The notes: generated by a model from the letters alone, not told the origin. A DNA stretch of 64,000 bases from Nageia nagi (GCA_050084985.1 JBITNC010000001.1:87110001-87174000); one strand, 5' to 3'. Shown: positions 36,313-49,261, counted from the first letter of the stretch. A program made the numbers and translations.

Positions 36313-37740
36313 GTGAGAAATTTCAATAATAAAAAGAAGAACAAGCATGCTACTTTTGTTGCCTACTACTTAATGACTCAAACTATTTCAAATGATTGGA
36401 TTATTGATTCAGGATGCACTAATCACATGTGTTATGAAAAGGATAAGTTTGAAAATTTTCATAAGTACAACAAGGATACAGTTGTGATAGGTGATAATAC
36501 AGTCCTTGATGTTCAAGGAATAGGGAATGTGAAGATTCATGGAAAGTTGCTTGATAATATCTTTTATGTGCCTAAGCTAAGGATGAATCTTATCTCTGTA
36601 ATTCAGATTACAAGGATAGGATGCTCATTTGAGTTTACCTCACACTCCTGGTGTGTTAAGAAAGGACTTGCCACTTTGATGAAAGGATCAGTAAAGAATG
36701 ACCTTTATATTATGGATCAAGTACCTTCAAAGATTTATCTTGCTACAAATGTGTGTTCAAAAGGTAATCTTTGGCATCAACAATTAGGGCACCTTAACCA
36801 CAAGAGTATTCAAGATATGAAAAATCAAGACCTTGTGGAATGTTTACCTAATATTTCACCCACAATTGGTCTTTGTGAAAGGTGCATTCTTGGAAAGATG
36901 AATAGGAAAAAGTTTGAAAAGGATAAGGCAACTCTGGCTACTCATCCTCTTCAGCTTGTGCATTCAGATTTGATGGGTCCATTTCATACTAAGTCTCTAG
37001 GGGGAGCTTCTTATGTTCTGACCTTCATTGATGACTTTTGTAGGATGACATTTGGTTATCTACTTGAGCACAAGGATCAAACTTTTGACCGATTTAAAGA
37101 CTTCAAGGCACTTGTCAAAAATCAAACTGATTTTAAGATCAAAATGCTGAGATCTGATAATGGGGGTGAATATAATAGCAATGAGTTTAATGATTATTGT
37201 GTTAAACATGAGATCAAGCAGCAATTCACAATCCCATACACCCCTCAACAAAATGGAGTTGCTAAAAGAAAGAATCGCACCATTATGGAAATGGTAAGAT
37301 GTATGTTGGGTAACCTTCCTAGTTTCTTATGGGGAGAAGCTATTCACACTGCTATTCACACCCTAAATAGGTGTCCTACTAAATTAATTGAAGGAAAAAC
37401 TCCGTATAAAGCATGGACAGGAAAGAAACCTAACATCTCACACTTTAGGGTCTTTGGATGTGATGCATTTGCCTTCATTACCTCAGAGAAAAGAAAGAAG
37501 CTAGACAAAAGATCAGAAAAATGCATCTTTGTGGGGTATGATAATCAGCATAGAGGTTACAGGCTCTACTCCTCATCCCATAAAATAGTCTTTATTTCTA
37601 GGGATGTCAAGTTCAATGAACTTCCTAAGGATATGAATTCTCATGCTGAGGTGTCTGATTCAGAAGATTCTATGCCTGCACCTAACTGGTTGGATGATCA
37701 TGTAGGGAAGTCACCACAAGAGCAAAATTCTCCAGCTTAG
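36313..37740 (+). pseudogene. pol: C copy 1 protease and integrase
   Basis: This is a 475-codon open stretch in the gag frame. The protease Asp is at 36406 (IIDSGCTNHMC). The integrase zinc finger reads LWHQQLGHLNH and LCERCILGK. The core has Asp at 36967 (HSDLMGPF) and Asp at 37156 (LRSDNGGEY), but the third acidic position, 36 residues on, is Lys at 37264 (NGVAKRKNR) instead of Glu. The integrase C-terminus (CIFVGYDNQHRGYRLY) and an acidic tail follow. A TAG at 37738 separates it from RT. The Lys replacement is expected to abolish strand transfer. Confidence 0.92.
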
Positions 37741-37755
37741 AGAATTACAAGAAGT

Positions 37756-39345
37756 ATGACCTTGAATAAATCCTTATTTACCAAAATTGATAATATGAAT
37801 GAGCCATCAACATTCAAAGAAGCTTCCAAGCAAGAGTGTTGGATGGAAGCTATGAAAGTTGAGTATGAGGCACTCATGAAAAATGAAACTTGGGATTTGG
37901 TTCCTTATCCCAATGAGAAAAATGTGATTGGAAATAAATGGATATACAAGGTCAAGTACAACTCTGATGGAGAAGTTAAAAAATACAAAGCAAGGTTAGT
38001 GGCTAAAGGATTCGCTCAGAAATATGGTATTGATTATGAGGAAACCTTTGCTCCTGTGACCAAGATGCCTACTGTCAGGATAATTCTTGCTCTTTCTGCA
38101 GCTCAAGGTTGGAAATTTTTCCAACTTGATGTCAAGAGTGCATTTCTCAATGGTGACTTGGATGTAGAAATCTACATGAATCAACCAGAAGGATTTATTC
38201 CAGAAGGAAAAGAGTCTCTTGTGTGCAAGCTAAAGAAGTCTTTGTATGGACTTAAACAAGCACCTAGAGCATGGTACAAGAAAATTTTAGGATTCTTTGC
38301 AGATATTGGTTTTTCCAAGTGCTTCTCTGACTCAGATCTCTATGTAATCAATCAAGGAAAAGATGTGGTCTTAATTCTCCTTTATGTGGATGATCTTCTC
38401 ATAACAGGCAACAATATTGAAATCATACAAGAGTGCATATCCAAACTGAAGGCAACATTTGAAATGACTAATCTAGGTCTATTGCATTACTATCTTGGAA
38501 TGCAAGTATACCAACACAAAGATTGTACTTATCTTAGTCAATCTAAGTATATATCATACATCTTGCAAAAGTTTGGAATGGAGTGTAGATATGCTGCAAT
38601 ACCTATTTCTCCTGGAATCGTTGTATCACTGAGCTCAGATTCTTAGTTGGCTGATGCTATAGCTTATAGGCAATTGATCGGTATTCTTCTGTATCTAACT
38701 ATCTCTCGTACTGATATTGCCTTTGCAGTGAATCTGATGGCATGATTCATGCAAAAACCATATGTTGAACACCTCAATGTTGTGAAGCAAATCTTGAGGT
38801 ATGTGGTAGGGACAAAGGATCTTGCTCTTAAGTATTCCAAAGTGCCCTCAATTGTTCTCTTAGGGTTCTTAGATTCTAATTATGGGGTAGATAGAGATGA
38901 TAGAAAATCAACCTCTGCATATGTGTTCAGCATTGGTTCAGGTGCTATCTCTTAGGTTTCCAAGAAGCAACCTATTGTGACTCTTTCTACCACCGAAGTC
39001 AAATATCGAGCCATGTCTGTTGCCACCCAAGAAGCTATTTGGTTGAGGCATCTTTTAAATGAAATTAGGTATAAGCAAAATGGCCCATCTCTTATTTCTT
39101 CAGATAATCAATCGGCTATCTCTTTGGCTAAGAATCTTGTGTTCCATCAGAGAACTAAACATGTGGAAATCCAAGCCCATTTTATCAAGGAGAAGGTTCT
39201 AGATGACATCATACACTTGGAGTATTGTCCATCTACTGAAAACTCCGTTGATCTATTCACCAAGCCCCTTCCTGAAGCTCAGTTCAGTAAGCTTAGGGAT
39301 TCTCTCAAGTTGGTGAAGTTGCCCTTAAGGGGGAGTGAAGTTTGA
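37756..39345 (+). pseudogene. pol: C copy 1 reverse transcriptase and RNase H
   Basis: It is in the same frame as the upstream domains. RT landmarks are WMEAMKVEYEAL, KARLVAKGFAQKYG, QLDVKSAFLNG, LYGLKQAPRAWY and the catalytic YVDD at 38383-38394. RNase H follows with RDDRKSTSAY, TEVKYRAM and SSDNQSAISLAKN, ending in VDLFTKPLPEAQ and a TGA at 39343. In-frame stops are at 38644 (TAG), 38743 (TGA) and 38953 (TAG). There is no frameshift in this copy. Confidence 0.92.
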
Positions 39346-39402
39346 ACCTTTGTTAATGATGACAACTTCACCTCTAAAAGGCCTTTTTGATTGTACATTC
39401 TA

Positions 39403-39864
39403 GACCTCCGTGGTAAGTTTGCTCTGCATGACAAACTTATTGTACAATTGTTGTTATAGAGTGTTGATTATTTTATACCTCTGTGGTAAGTTTGCTCTGC
39501 GTGAAAAACTTGTTGTACATATTTATACCTCTGTGGTGAGTTTGCTCTATGTGAGAAACTCATTGTACAATTTTTGAGCATATAATTAATATACCTCCAT
39601 GGTAAGTTTGCTCTACATGACGAACTTATTATACATTCTATACCTCCATGGTGAGTTTGCTATATGTGAGAAACTCGTTGTACAATTTTTTGTGCTCTAT
39701 ACCTCTGTGGTGAGTTTGCTCTATGTGAGAAACTCGTTGTACAATATTTGAGCATATAATTAATATACCTCCATGGTAAGTTTGCTCTGCATGACGAACT
39801 TGTTGTACATTCTATACCTCCATGGTGAGTTTGCTCTGCGTGAGAAACTCGTTGTACAATTTTT
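39403..39864 (+). repeat. 3' UTR array of eight hairpin units, C copy 1
   Basis: Unit starts are at about 39403, 39476, 39526, 39592, 39641, 39700, 39766 and 39815. Each reads TACCTCNRTGG, then a stem arm, a 12-base GCTCTRYRTGAN-like loop, the second arm and TTGTACA. Units 1, 2, 4 and 7 have arm TAAGTT with AACTTR; units 3, 5, 6 and 8 have TGAGTT with AACTCR. Units 3-5 and 6-8 form a 174-bp higher-order repeat. The array lies between the RNase H stop and the polypurine tract. Confidence 0.85.
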
Positions 39865-40330
39865 ATGCTCTATTAATAATCAACACATATCTATATACAA
39901 TAGGTGACTATGAGTGATGGCTTGGCATCTCCGTGATGACTTATAGTGTACCATTAATCAGTTATTTATAAGATATCATTATTTGATTCTCTTATTTGAA
40001 TATATGATGCATCTAACTAATTTTGTTCATGAGTTGCTTGTAGCATGCAAGATCTTCTTCAGAAATGCAGGTTACTCACCTTGTGAAAGCAAGCTCATGG
40101 AGACTCACATGTCAGCTTAAAGTTGATCGACTACTATGTACAGTGAAACCAATTGTGGTTAATGATTGTATTGTAAACCATTTTTTCAAATGGTAATGTA
40201 GTGAGTCTCATACTAGTTCTCAAAAAGATTCTCAAATATGTAAATGTTCTCATCTCCACTTGTATCTCTATGGAGGAGAACTCTCTCTTACTCTCTCTCT
40301 TCTTTCTTCTACACTCTATCCCAATATTGC

Positions 40331-40342
40331 ATTAAGGGGGAG
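40331..40342 (+). other. C polypurine tract, copy 1 (copy 2 at 49250-49261)
   Basis: ATTAAGGGGGAG directly precedes the TG of the next LTR. Confidence 0.92.
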
Positions 40343-40845
40343 TGTTAGAATTTGTAATGAAATATTGTGAATATCTAAACTCCTTGTAAGTTCAATTAAT
40401 CACTTAAAGGATATGTAGATACCTTAAGGGATTAATTGAATTCTTTATTATGTGTGGACTTTGACCTAACCATGGGGTTAGTTGGTAGGTTAAAGTTAGG
40501 TCACACATTTATTGTAACCCTAACCTTACCCTTGGGTTAAAGGGAGGTTAAGGAGGTGCTCTCAAGCTATAAATAGAGGGCCTCTCCTCTTGTAAACATA
40601 TCTAAGTTTTGGAGTAAGATTACTCTACTAGGTTATGTAGGAGAGAGCAAGAGAATAGTTGTAAGAGAGGCATAGATTGAGAATAGAGAACTAGTTGTGG
40701 ATGTACTCCCAAGGAGGGAGGAACCACATTATATTGGTTTCATATTGTGTGAATGTGTTGGTAGCTTGTAGATGTTGCATGTTGAATGTGAATGAGCTTT
40801 CTATAGTCTTGGACCTTGGGAATTAGAGTAGTGCTAATTCTCTCA
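40343..40845 (+). repeat. C LTR2 (shared middle LTR)
   Basis: It serves as 3' LTR of unit 1 and 5' LTR of unit 2: a polypurine tract precedes it and a PBS follows it. It matches LTR3 at all seven positions where LTR1 differs. TATAAATA is at 40568-40575. Confidence 0.95.
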
Positions 40846-41612
40846 ATTGGTATCTAGAGCTTGGTGTGGAAGCTCTTCTTCTACATTTTGGAGGTTCTTC
40901 ATCCTTCTCAAATTTGGATATCTTAATCCTAATCTTCATTGTGAGGTAAAAGGTTTGCAAAGGTATAACCTTCTATCCTTCTTTAACTAAGTTCATTATG
41001 ATACTAATTTTTTGTATGATTATGCTAGCTCAATGTCTTAGCAAAAATAACTTCAAATACCATAATATATATTTTTGCTACTCTCTTCTTACTAACAATA
41101 TTTTATGTTAGTAATCTATTTTTAATGTACAAAGAAAATGCCTTTTTTGTGAGCAAAAATATATTATGATAGCATCTTATTGAAAAGTTTTTTTTTACAA
41201 TAGTCTTTTGTGAAAAATATCAAAAAAAGAGGAAGGTGCAATTTTTTACATATTATTGTTATTGTTGAAAAAAAAGGAGGGGGAGAAAGGTATTTAACAA
41301 AAAAAAGATTTACCTTCACTTTATTTACCATATTTTTCAATTTTTACAAATTAGTATTAAATTGAAAATATTGTAAATAATAATGTTTACAAAATAAAAA
41401 ATTTATAAACTTTGGAAGGTCAAATTAGTAAGAGAAGGGCCATGTGGAGGGCCATGTTGGTTGAGCGGTGGTCTTCCTCATCCCCACAGCTTGCTCCCTC
41501 GCCAGCTACATGAGCTCCTCCTCTCTCCCACTCCAACCTAGCGAGTCACATGCAGACCTCTTCTCCTCCCTCGCAACCTCTCCTCCTCTTCTCTATAGGC
41601 AATGGTGAAAAA

Positions 41613-41929
41613 TATGGAGGCATCGGGAAGGCAAACGAGTTGTTTGACAAGATGCATGTTGCAGACTGAGTTTCTTGGACTGTAATGATCGTACGGTGAC
41701 CAACCAGCACACAATTTTCTTGGACTACAATGCTTGCAGGATATGTACAAACGGATATGTTGAAAGGGAGTTTCATGGACTGCAGTAATCATGCACAACA
41801 GGACCCACATTCTCCCTCGCCAGCCAACGTGCATGCTGCAGACAAGCTTCATGGACTGTAATGATTGCAGGATATGCACAAAATGTTTGACAAGATGCAT
41901 GATATAGATAGAGTTTTTGTGTGCAAATG
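41613..41929 (+). pseudogene. PPR gene fragment, copy 2
   Basis: It is the same sequence as 32694-33010, shifted by 8919 bp, with the same stops and frame changes. It is a by-product of the tandem duplication, not a second capture. Confidence 0.85.
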
Positions 41930-44391
41930 AGCTTGTAGGCCCTGCTAAAGCTCATGAACCCCACAACATTCATTAAAATTGGGAAGCATATGAACCCTTG
42001 TTGTTTTTCCTCCCATGGAACTCTCCCTGCAAACCTTCAGAGAACCCGTGCTTCCTTCTCCTTTTATGAAACCCTTACTGCATACTTCAGGAGATCTCAG
42101 GCCTGCTTCTCCTCCCATAGATGCCATCAAATTAATTAGAGGAATGTATGAGAAAATAGATCCAATTGAGCTTACAAGATGAATTGGCATTATTACCATC
42201 GTGGAGGGTGCCATCATCACCTGCAACTACCTACACTGGGAATTGATCTCCTCTATAGAATTTTTCATGTCATACCTGCACTGGGAAAACTAAGAGGCAT
42301 GAAGAACATTCCAGGAATGAGTGTTAAAGGTTTTTGGCAATATTAGGAACCCGATCTCAACCCATCTCCATCTACGAGAGAAAATTCATGATTAGACACG
42401 AAGCCGCTGGTATAAGCAGGAGGTCAAAAGTTTTGGATCAAGCCCTTGTAGGAATGATTTGAGAGTATTGCTGATTCAATTTGGTGACAAATCACCAGCC
42501 CTGTTATGACCCCCGTGGTTGTCCACAGTCACAGTCCAGCTCTCATCTCCAACGCTATAACCTCCTCCCTTGCCATTTAACCTTCTCTATAGCATTAATC
42601 CATTCAAAGTTTTAAGCTTCTCCTTACAATTGAAATAAATGCAAGCATTAATTATGAAGTCAAACCTTGGGTAAAAGTTTTCCAAAAGGAGGCTACCTTC
42701 TATGCTCCTCCACAAGCAACATGCTCTTCTTGGTAGAAGAAAAAGGGGGGGGTATTTTTTAAGTACTAACTTGCATTTAATTTTGTTTTTACCAAGTAGA
42801 AAGGGGATTTAATTTGTTTCACCACCTAATTCTTAAGAACCAAATCAAACCCCTTGAGCATTAATTTTTTGTTGACTACTCCCAAAAGGCAACGTATACT
42901 CCTTCTTGGTAAGGGAAGGGTTGCCATCACTACTTTACCTATATGCATTTATTTTTTTTTGACTTGAAGTATTTTAGAGTGCTTGAAGTAAAAGAAGCAT
43001 TAAAATTGCATGAAGTAGGGGTATGGGTGTCCTATTACAACTTGCACACATATACTTCTTAGGCATTTATTTTTTTACTTACTTGCTTACAATTTAATTG
43101 CTCCCATTAAATGGACTTAGGAGTACTTAGAATATTTCTCAAAATTGCATGTTTAAATTACTAAAAGTGCACATGCAATTTTTTAATGCTAACCTCTTAG
43201 CATTTTTTTTAAGCATAGTAATTTAGCCTAAGCATGCTATTTTTTTAAGTAAATAAGGGAAATTTTTTACTTAAAATGCATACTTATAAGACAAGTCTTA
43301 GCATACAATTTTTTTTAGGGATAAAACTTTAAGTAAAAAGGGGGGAATTCGTATAATTTTTACTTAAATTTTATCTAGATATTGCATGCTATACTTATGA
43401 TGCATGTATCTTTATCTTGTTTGAAGAATAAAACATGCTTAGAACTTAAATTTTTAAGTTAAATAATGCATGATGCTAGACTTATGATGCATGTATCTTT
43501 ATCTTGTTTGAAGAATAAAACATGCTTAGGACTTAAATTTTTAATGCATGATTACTTAATTTTTTTAAGTCATGGAACAATGCATGTTATGAATTAAATA
43601 CTAAGTAGGACTTAGTTCTTTTGTTTAATTCATTAAGTGCTTGAATATATTGAGCAAAATATACAAAATGTAAAAGTCCTTTAGGGGTTAGTACAAAACC
43701 CATTGGATTTTTTTTAATTTTTTTTTTTTCAAGCTCGTGTGGATGATGCAATTTTACTTTACTTTATATTTTTGCACAATTTGCTTATACTTGCAAAAAT
43801 GCAAATATTGAAAAGTAACCCCTAAAATGAACACATCCGCATGTATTCTTCCACAACATGACTTGTTTGGGGAGCCACAAGGTGTGGATAGGGCAGACTG
43901 GAGCCCTTTTAGTCCAAAGAACTGAGTGGTGGTAAGTTCATCTTAATTGCCCCTAAGACCTCTATTGGATTGGACATAACTCTATTAGGTGGACAAACAT
44001 GTGTGTAGTGATACCACATGTCCGCACGTCCATTCAGGGATTATCCTGATAACCTAGGAGGAAAACTGAAAACCTTAATCAAGATAATTAAAATGGTCAG
44101 TCCAAGATACGTCGGATCCTTGGAAAATAGTTGGTACTTCTCCTTGTGAGAGTATATTACTAACCAAGGTGAACTGGTAGTACCTGGGCTCCACCTTGCG
44201 GGCATCCAGGTGAAGGCCTAATTCTACACAAGAAAACAACCCCAACTTTATTCCTCTATGGATCATGGTTATAAGTTTGCACATGTGGGACATGTTTACT
44301 TATGTTTGATTTGTATAGATGGAAACTTGTAAAATTTGCATTCTTATTGCATATTTATTTTTGTACAGATAATGGTTGAAACTTCATACCC

Positions 44392-45231
44392 AAGCACATA
44401 CTCGACGGCTCCAACTACGGCATATGGGAACCTCGTATGAGAGCTGAGTTATAGGTAAGGAAGCTATGGCAGATAGTAAATGAAGATCTAGTTGCTCCTA
44501 CAGATGAGAAGGCCCTTGAAATTTACAACTCAAAGAATGAGTTAGCAACCTCAATGATCTATCGTGCAGTTTTAGATGACATCCTTCTCATGATTTCTTC
44601 CTCGACATCAGCAAAAGAAGCTTGGGATAGACTAAATAAAATTTACCTTGGGTCCAAATTTTCAAGAAGGTTCACCATTCTATAAAAGTTATTGTAGTAT
44701 CGTCAAGGAGAAGATGAAAGTGCCTCAATCTACTTGAACAAAATCATTGACCTCAAGACACAACTGGTTGGCTGTGGGTCCAATTGGATCAATGATGAGT
44801 TCATGGTCTTCATTATTCTTCAAAGCCTCTCTACAAAGTTCAGTAACTTTGTCACAGTTATGGAGACTAGGCTCGATGATGAAGAAGATGTTATCTCCCT
44901 TGACAATCTTTCTAGACTCCTTCTGAAGCATGAGGAAACTTTGAACAAGAAAATGTTGAACATTTCTCCAAAGGATAATAGCATTGCTCTAGGAGCAACC
45001 AAAACTCCTTTCAAGAAGATGTTCAAACATTATAAATTTAAAGACAACAAATCCTCATCTACCATCAGGAAGCACAACAACTTCAAGCAAAGGAATGACA
45101 AAGTTGGATCAAGCAAACCAACACCGTAGGAAAAGTTTGATGGGAATTGTAACTTTTGTGGCATCTTTGGGCACAAAGAGTATGATTGTCGCAAAAAGAA
45201 ATTTGCTCAAAAAGGAAAGGGAAATGCAAAT
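44392..45231 (+). pseudogene. gag: C copy 2 gag
   Basis: It is the same as copy 1 at an offset of 8919, with identical stops at 44452, 44683, 44695 and 45127 and the zinc knuckle at 45148-45189. Confidence 0.9.
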
Positions 45232-46659
45232 GTGAGAAATTTCAATAATAAAAAGAAGAACAAGCATGCTACTTTTGTTGCCTACTACTTAATGACTCAA
45301 ACTATTTCAAATGATTGGATTATTGATTCAGGATGCACTAATCACATGTGTTATGAAAAGGATAAGTTTGAAAATTTTCATAAGTACAACAAGGATACAG
45401 TTGTGATAGGTGATAATACAGTCCTTGATGTTCAAGGAATAGGGAATGTGAAGATTCATGGAAAGTTGCTTGATAATATCTTTTATGTGCCTAAGCTAAG
45501 GATGAATCTTATCTCTGTAATTCAGATTACAAGGATAGGATGCTCATTTGAGTTTACCTCACACTCCTGGTGTGTTAAGAAAGGACTTGCCACTTTGATG
45601 AAAGGATCAGTAAAGAATGACCTTTATATTATGGATCAAGTACCTTCAAAGATTTATCTTGCTACAAATGTGTGTTCAAAAGGTAATCTTTGGCATCAAC
45701 AATTAGGGCACCTTAACCACAAGAGTATTCAAGATATGAAAAATCAAGACCTTGTGGAATGTTTACCTAATATTTCACCCACAATTGGTCTTTGTGAAAG
45801 GTGCATTCTTGGAAAGATGAATAGGAAAAAGTTTGAAAAGGATAAGGCAACTCTGGCTACTCATCCTCTTCAGCTTGTGCATTCAGATTTGATGGGTCCA
45901 TTTCATACTAAGTCTCTAGGGGGAGCTTCTTATGTTCTGACCTTCATTGATGACTTTTGTAGGATGACATTTGGTTATCTACTTGAGCACAAGGATCAAA
46001 CTTTTGACCGATTTAAAGACTTCAAGGCACTTGTCAAAAATCAAACTGATTTTAAGATCAAAATGCTGAGATCTGATAATGGGGGTGAATATAATAGCAA
46101 TGAGTTTAATGATTATTGTGTTAAACATGAGATCAAGCAGCAATTCACAATCCCATACACCCCTCAACAAAATGGAGTTGCTAAAAGAAAGAATCGCACC
46201 ATTATGGAAATGGTAAGATGTATGTTGGGTAACCTTCCTAGTTTCTTATGGGGAGAAGCTATTCACACTGCTATTCACACCCTAAATAGGTGTCCTACTA
46301 AATTAATTGAAGGAAAAACTCCGTATAAAGCATGGACAGGAAAGAAACCTAACATCTCACACTTTAGGGTCTTTGGATGTGATGCATTTGCCTTCATTAC
46401 CTCAGAGAAAAGAAAGAAGCTAGACAAAAGATCAGAAAAATGCATCTTTGTGGGGTATGATAATCAGCATAGAGGTTACAGGCTCTACTCCTCATCCCAT
46501 AAAATAGTCTTTATTTCTAGGGATGTCAAGTTCAATGAACTTCCTAAGGATATGAATTCTCATGCTGAGGTGTCTGATTCAGAAGATTCTATGCCTGCAC
46601 CTAACTGGTTGGATGATCATGTAGGGAAGTCACCACAAGAGCAAAATTCTCCAGCTTAG
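45232..46659 (+). pseudogene. pol: C copy 2 protease and integrase
   Basis: The protein is identical to copy 1, including the protease Asp at 45325, integrase Asp at 45886 and 46075, the Lys at 46183 in place of the catalytic Glu, and the TAG at 46657. Confidence 0.92.
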
Positions 46660-46674
46660 AGAATTACAAGAAGT

Positions 46675-48264
46675 ATGACCTTGAATAAATCCTTATTTAC
46701 CAAAATTGATAATATGAATGAGCCATCAACATTCAAAGAAGCTTCCAAGCAAGAGTGTTGGATGGAAGCTATGAAAGTTGAGTATGAGGCACTCATGAAA
46801 AATGAAACTTGGGATTTGGTTCCTTATCCCAATGAGAAAAATGTGATTGGAAATAAATGGATATACAAGGTCAAGTACAACTCTGATGGAGAAGTTAAAA
46901 AATACAAAGCAAGGTTAGTGGCTAAAGGATTCGCTCAGAAATATGGTATTGATTATGAGGAAACCTTTGCTCCTGTGACCAAGATGCCTACTGTCAGGAT
47001 AATTCTTGCTCTTTCTGCAGCTCAAGGTTGGAAATTTTTCCAACTTGATGTCAAGAGTGCATTTCTCAATGGTGACTTGGATGTAGAAATCTACATGAAT
47101 CAACCAGAAGGATTTATTCCAGAAGGAAAAGAGTCTCTTGTGTGCAAGCTAAAGAAGTCTTTGTATGGACTTAAACAAGCACCTAGAGCATGGTACAAGA
47201 AAATTTTAGGATTCTTTGCAGATATTGGTTTTTCCAAGTGCTTCTCTGACTCAGATCTCTATGTAATCAATCAAGGAAAAGATGTGGTCTTAATTCTCCT
47301 TTATGTGGATGATCTTCTCATAACAGGCAACAATATTGAAATCATACAAGAGTGCATATCCAAACTGAAGGCAACATTTGAAATGACTAATCTAGGTCTA
47401 TTGCATTACTATCTTGGAATGCAAGTATACCAACACAAAGATTGTACTTATCTTAGTCAATCTAAGTATATATCATACATCTTGCAAAAGTTTGGAATGG
47501 AGTGTAGATATGCTGCAATACCTATTTCTCCTGGAATCGTTGTATCACTGAGCTCAGATTCTTAGTTGGCTGATGCTATAGCTTATAGGCAATTGATCGG
47601 TATTTCTTCTGTATCTAACTATCTCTCGTACTGATATTGCCTTTGCAGTGAATCTGATGGCATGATTCATGCAAAAACCATATGTTGAACACCTCAATGT
47701 TGTGAAGCAAATCTTGAGGTATGTGGTAGGGACAAAGGATCTTGCTCTTAAGTATTCCAAAGTGCCCTCAATTGTTCTCTTAGGGTTCTTAGATTTAATT
47801 ATGGGGTAGATAGAGATGATAGAAAATCAACCTCTGCATATGTGTTCAGCATTGGTTCAGGTGCTATCTCTTAGGTTTCCAAGAAGCAACCTATTGTGAC
47901 TCTTTCTACCACCGAAGTCAAATATCGAGCCATGTCTGTTGCCACCCAAGAAGCTATTTGGTTGAGGCATCTTTTAAATGAAATTAGGTATAAGCAAAAT
48001 GGCCCATCTCTTATTTCTTCAGATAATCAATCGGCTATCTCTTTGGCTAAGAATCTTGTGTTCCATCAGAGAACTAAACATGTGGAAATCCAAGCCCATT
48101 TTATCAAGGAGAAGGTTCTAGATGACATCATACACTTGGAGTATTGTCCATCTACTGAAAACTCCGTTGATCTATTCACCAAGCCCCTTCCTGAAGCTCA
48201 GTTCAGTAAGCTTAGGGATTCTCTCAAGTTGGTGAAGTTGCCCTTAAGGGGGAGTGAAGTTTGA
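46675..48264 (+). pseudogene. pol: C copy 2 reverse transcriptase and RNase H
   Basis: RT is identical to copy 1, with YVDD at 47302-47313 and a TAG at 47563. It then differs by an extra T near 47604 and a missing C near 47793, so the segment between them is out of frame before phase is restored. The RNase H end (47896-48264) is identical to copy 1. Confidence 0.9.
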
Positions 48265-48321
48265 ACCTTTGTTAATGATGACAACTTCACCTCTAAAAGG
48301 CCTTTTTGATTGTACATTCTA

Positions 48322-48783
48322 GACCTCCGTGGTAAGTTTGCTCTGCATGACAAACTTATTGTACAATTGTTGTTATAGAGTGTTGATTATTTTATACCTC
48401 TGTGGTAAGTTTGCTCTGCGTGAAAAACTTGTTGTACATATTTATACCTCTGTGGTGAGTTTGCTCTATGTGAGAAACTCATTGTACAATTTTTGAGCAT
48501 ATAATTAATATACCTCCATGGTAAGTTTGCTCTACATGACGAACTTATTATACATTCTATACCTCCATGGTGAGTTTGCTATATGTGAGAAACTCGTTGT
48601 ACAATTTTTTGTGCTCTATACCTCTGTGGTGAGTTTGCTCTATGTGAGAAACTCGTTGTACAATATTTGAGCATATAATTAATATACCTCCATGGTAAGT
48701 TTGCTCTGCATGACGAACTTGTTGTACATTCTATACCTCCATGGTGAGTTTGCTCTGCGTGAGAAACTCGTTGTACAATTTTT
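48322..48783 (+). repeat. 3' UTR array of eight hairpin units, C copy 2
   Basis: It is the same array as 39403-39864, shifted by 8919 bp, with no difference noticed. Confidence 0.85.
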
Positions 48784-49261
48784 ATGCTCTATTAATAATC
48801 AACACATATCTATATACAATAGGTGACTATGAGTGATGGCTTGGCATCTCCGTGATGACTTATAGTGTACCATTAATCAGTTATTTATAAGATATCATTA
48901 TTTGATTCTCTTATTTGAATATATGATGCATCTAACTAATTTTGTTCATGAGTTGCTTGTAGCATGCAAGATCTTCTTCAGAAATGCAGGTTACTCACCT
49001 TGTGAAAGCAAGCTCATGGAGACTCACATGTCAGCTTAAAGTTGATCGACTACTATGTACAGTGAAACCAATTGTGGTTAATGATTGTATTGTAAACCAT
49101 TTTTTCAAATGGTAATGTAGTGAGTCTCATACTAGTTCTCAAAAAGATTCTCAAATATGTAAATGTTCTCATCTCCACTTGTATCTCTATGGAGGAGAAC
49201 TCTCTCTTACTCTCTCTCTTCTTTCTTCTACACTCTATCCCAATATTGCATTAAGGGGGAG

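Noticed and set aside
35815-39345. Separate genes for each open stretch of element C
   Set aside because: All stretches are in one frame and separated by single stop codons, so they are one decayed polyprotein.
39403-39864. Regularly spaced repeats resembling a CRISPR array
   Set aside because: The units are near-continuous tandem repeats with similar spacers, lie in a plant retrotransposon 3' UTR, and have no cas genes.
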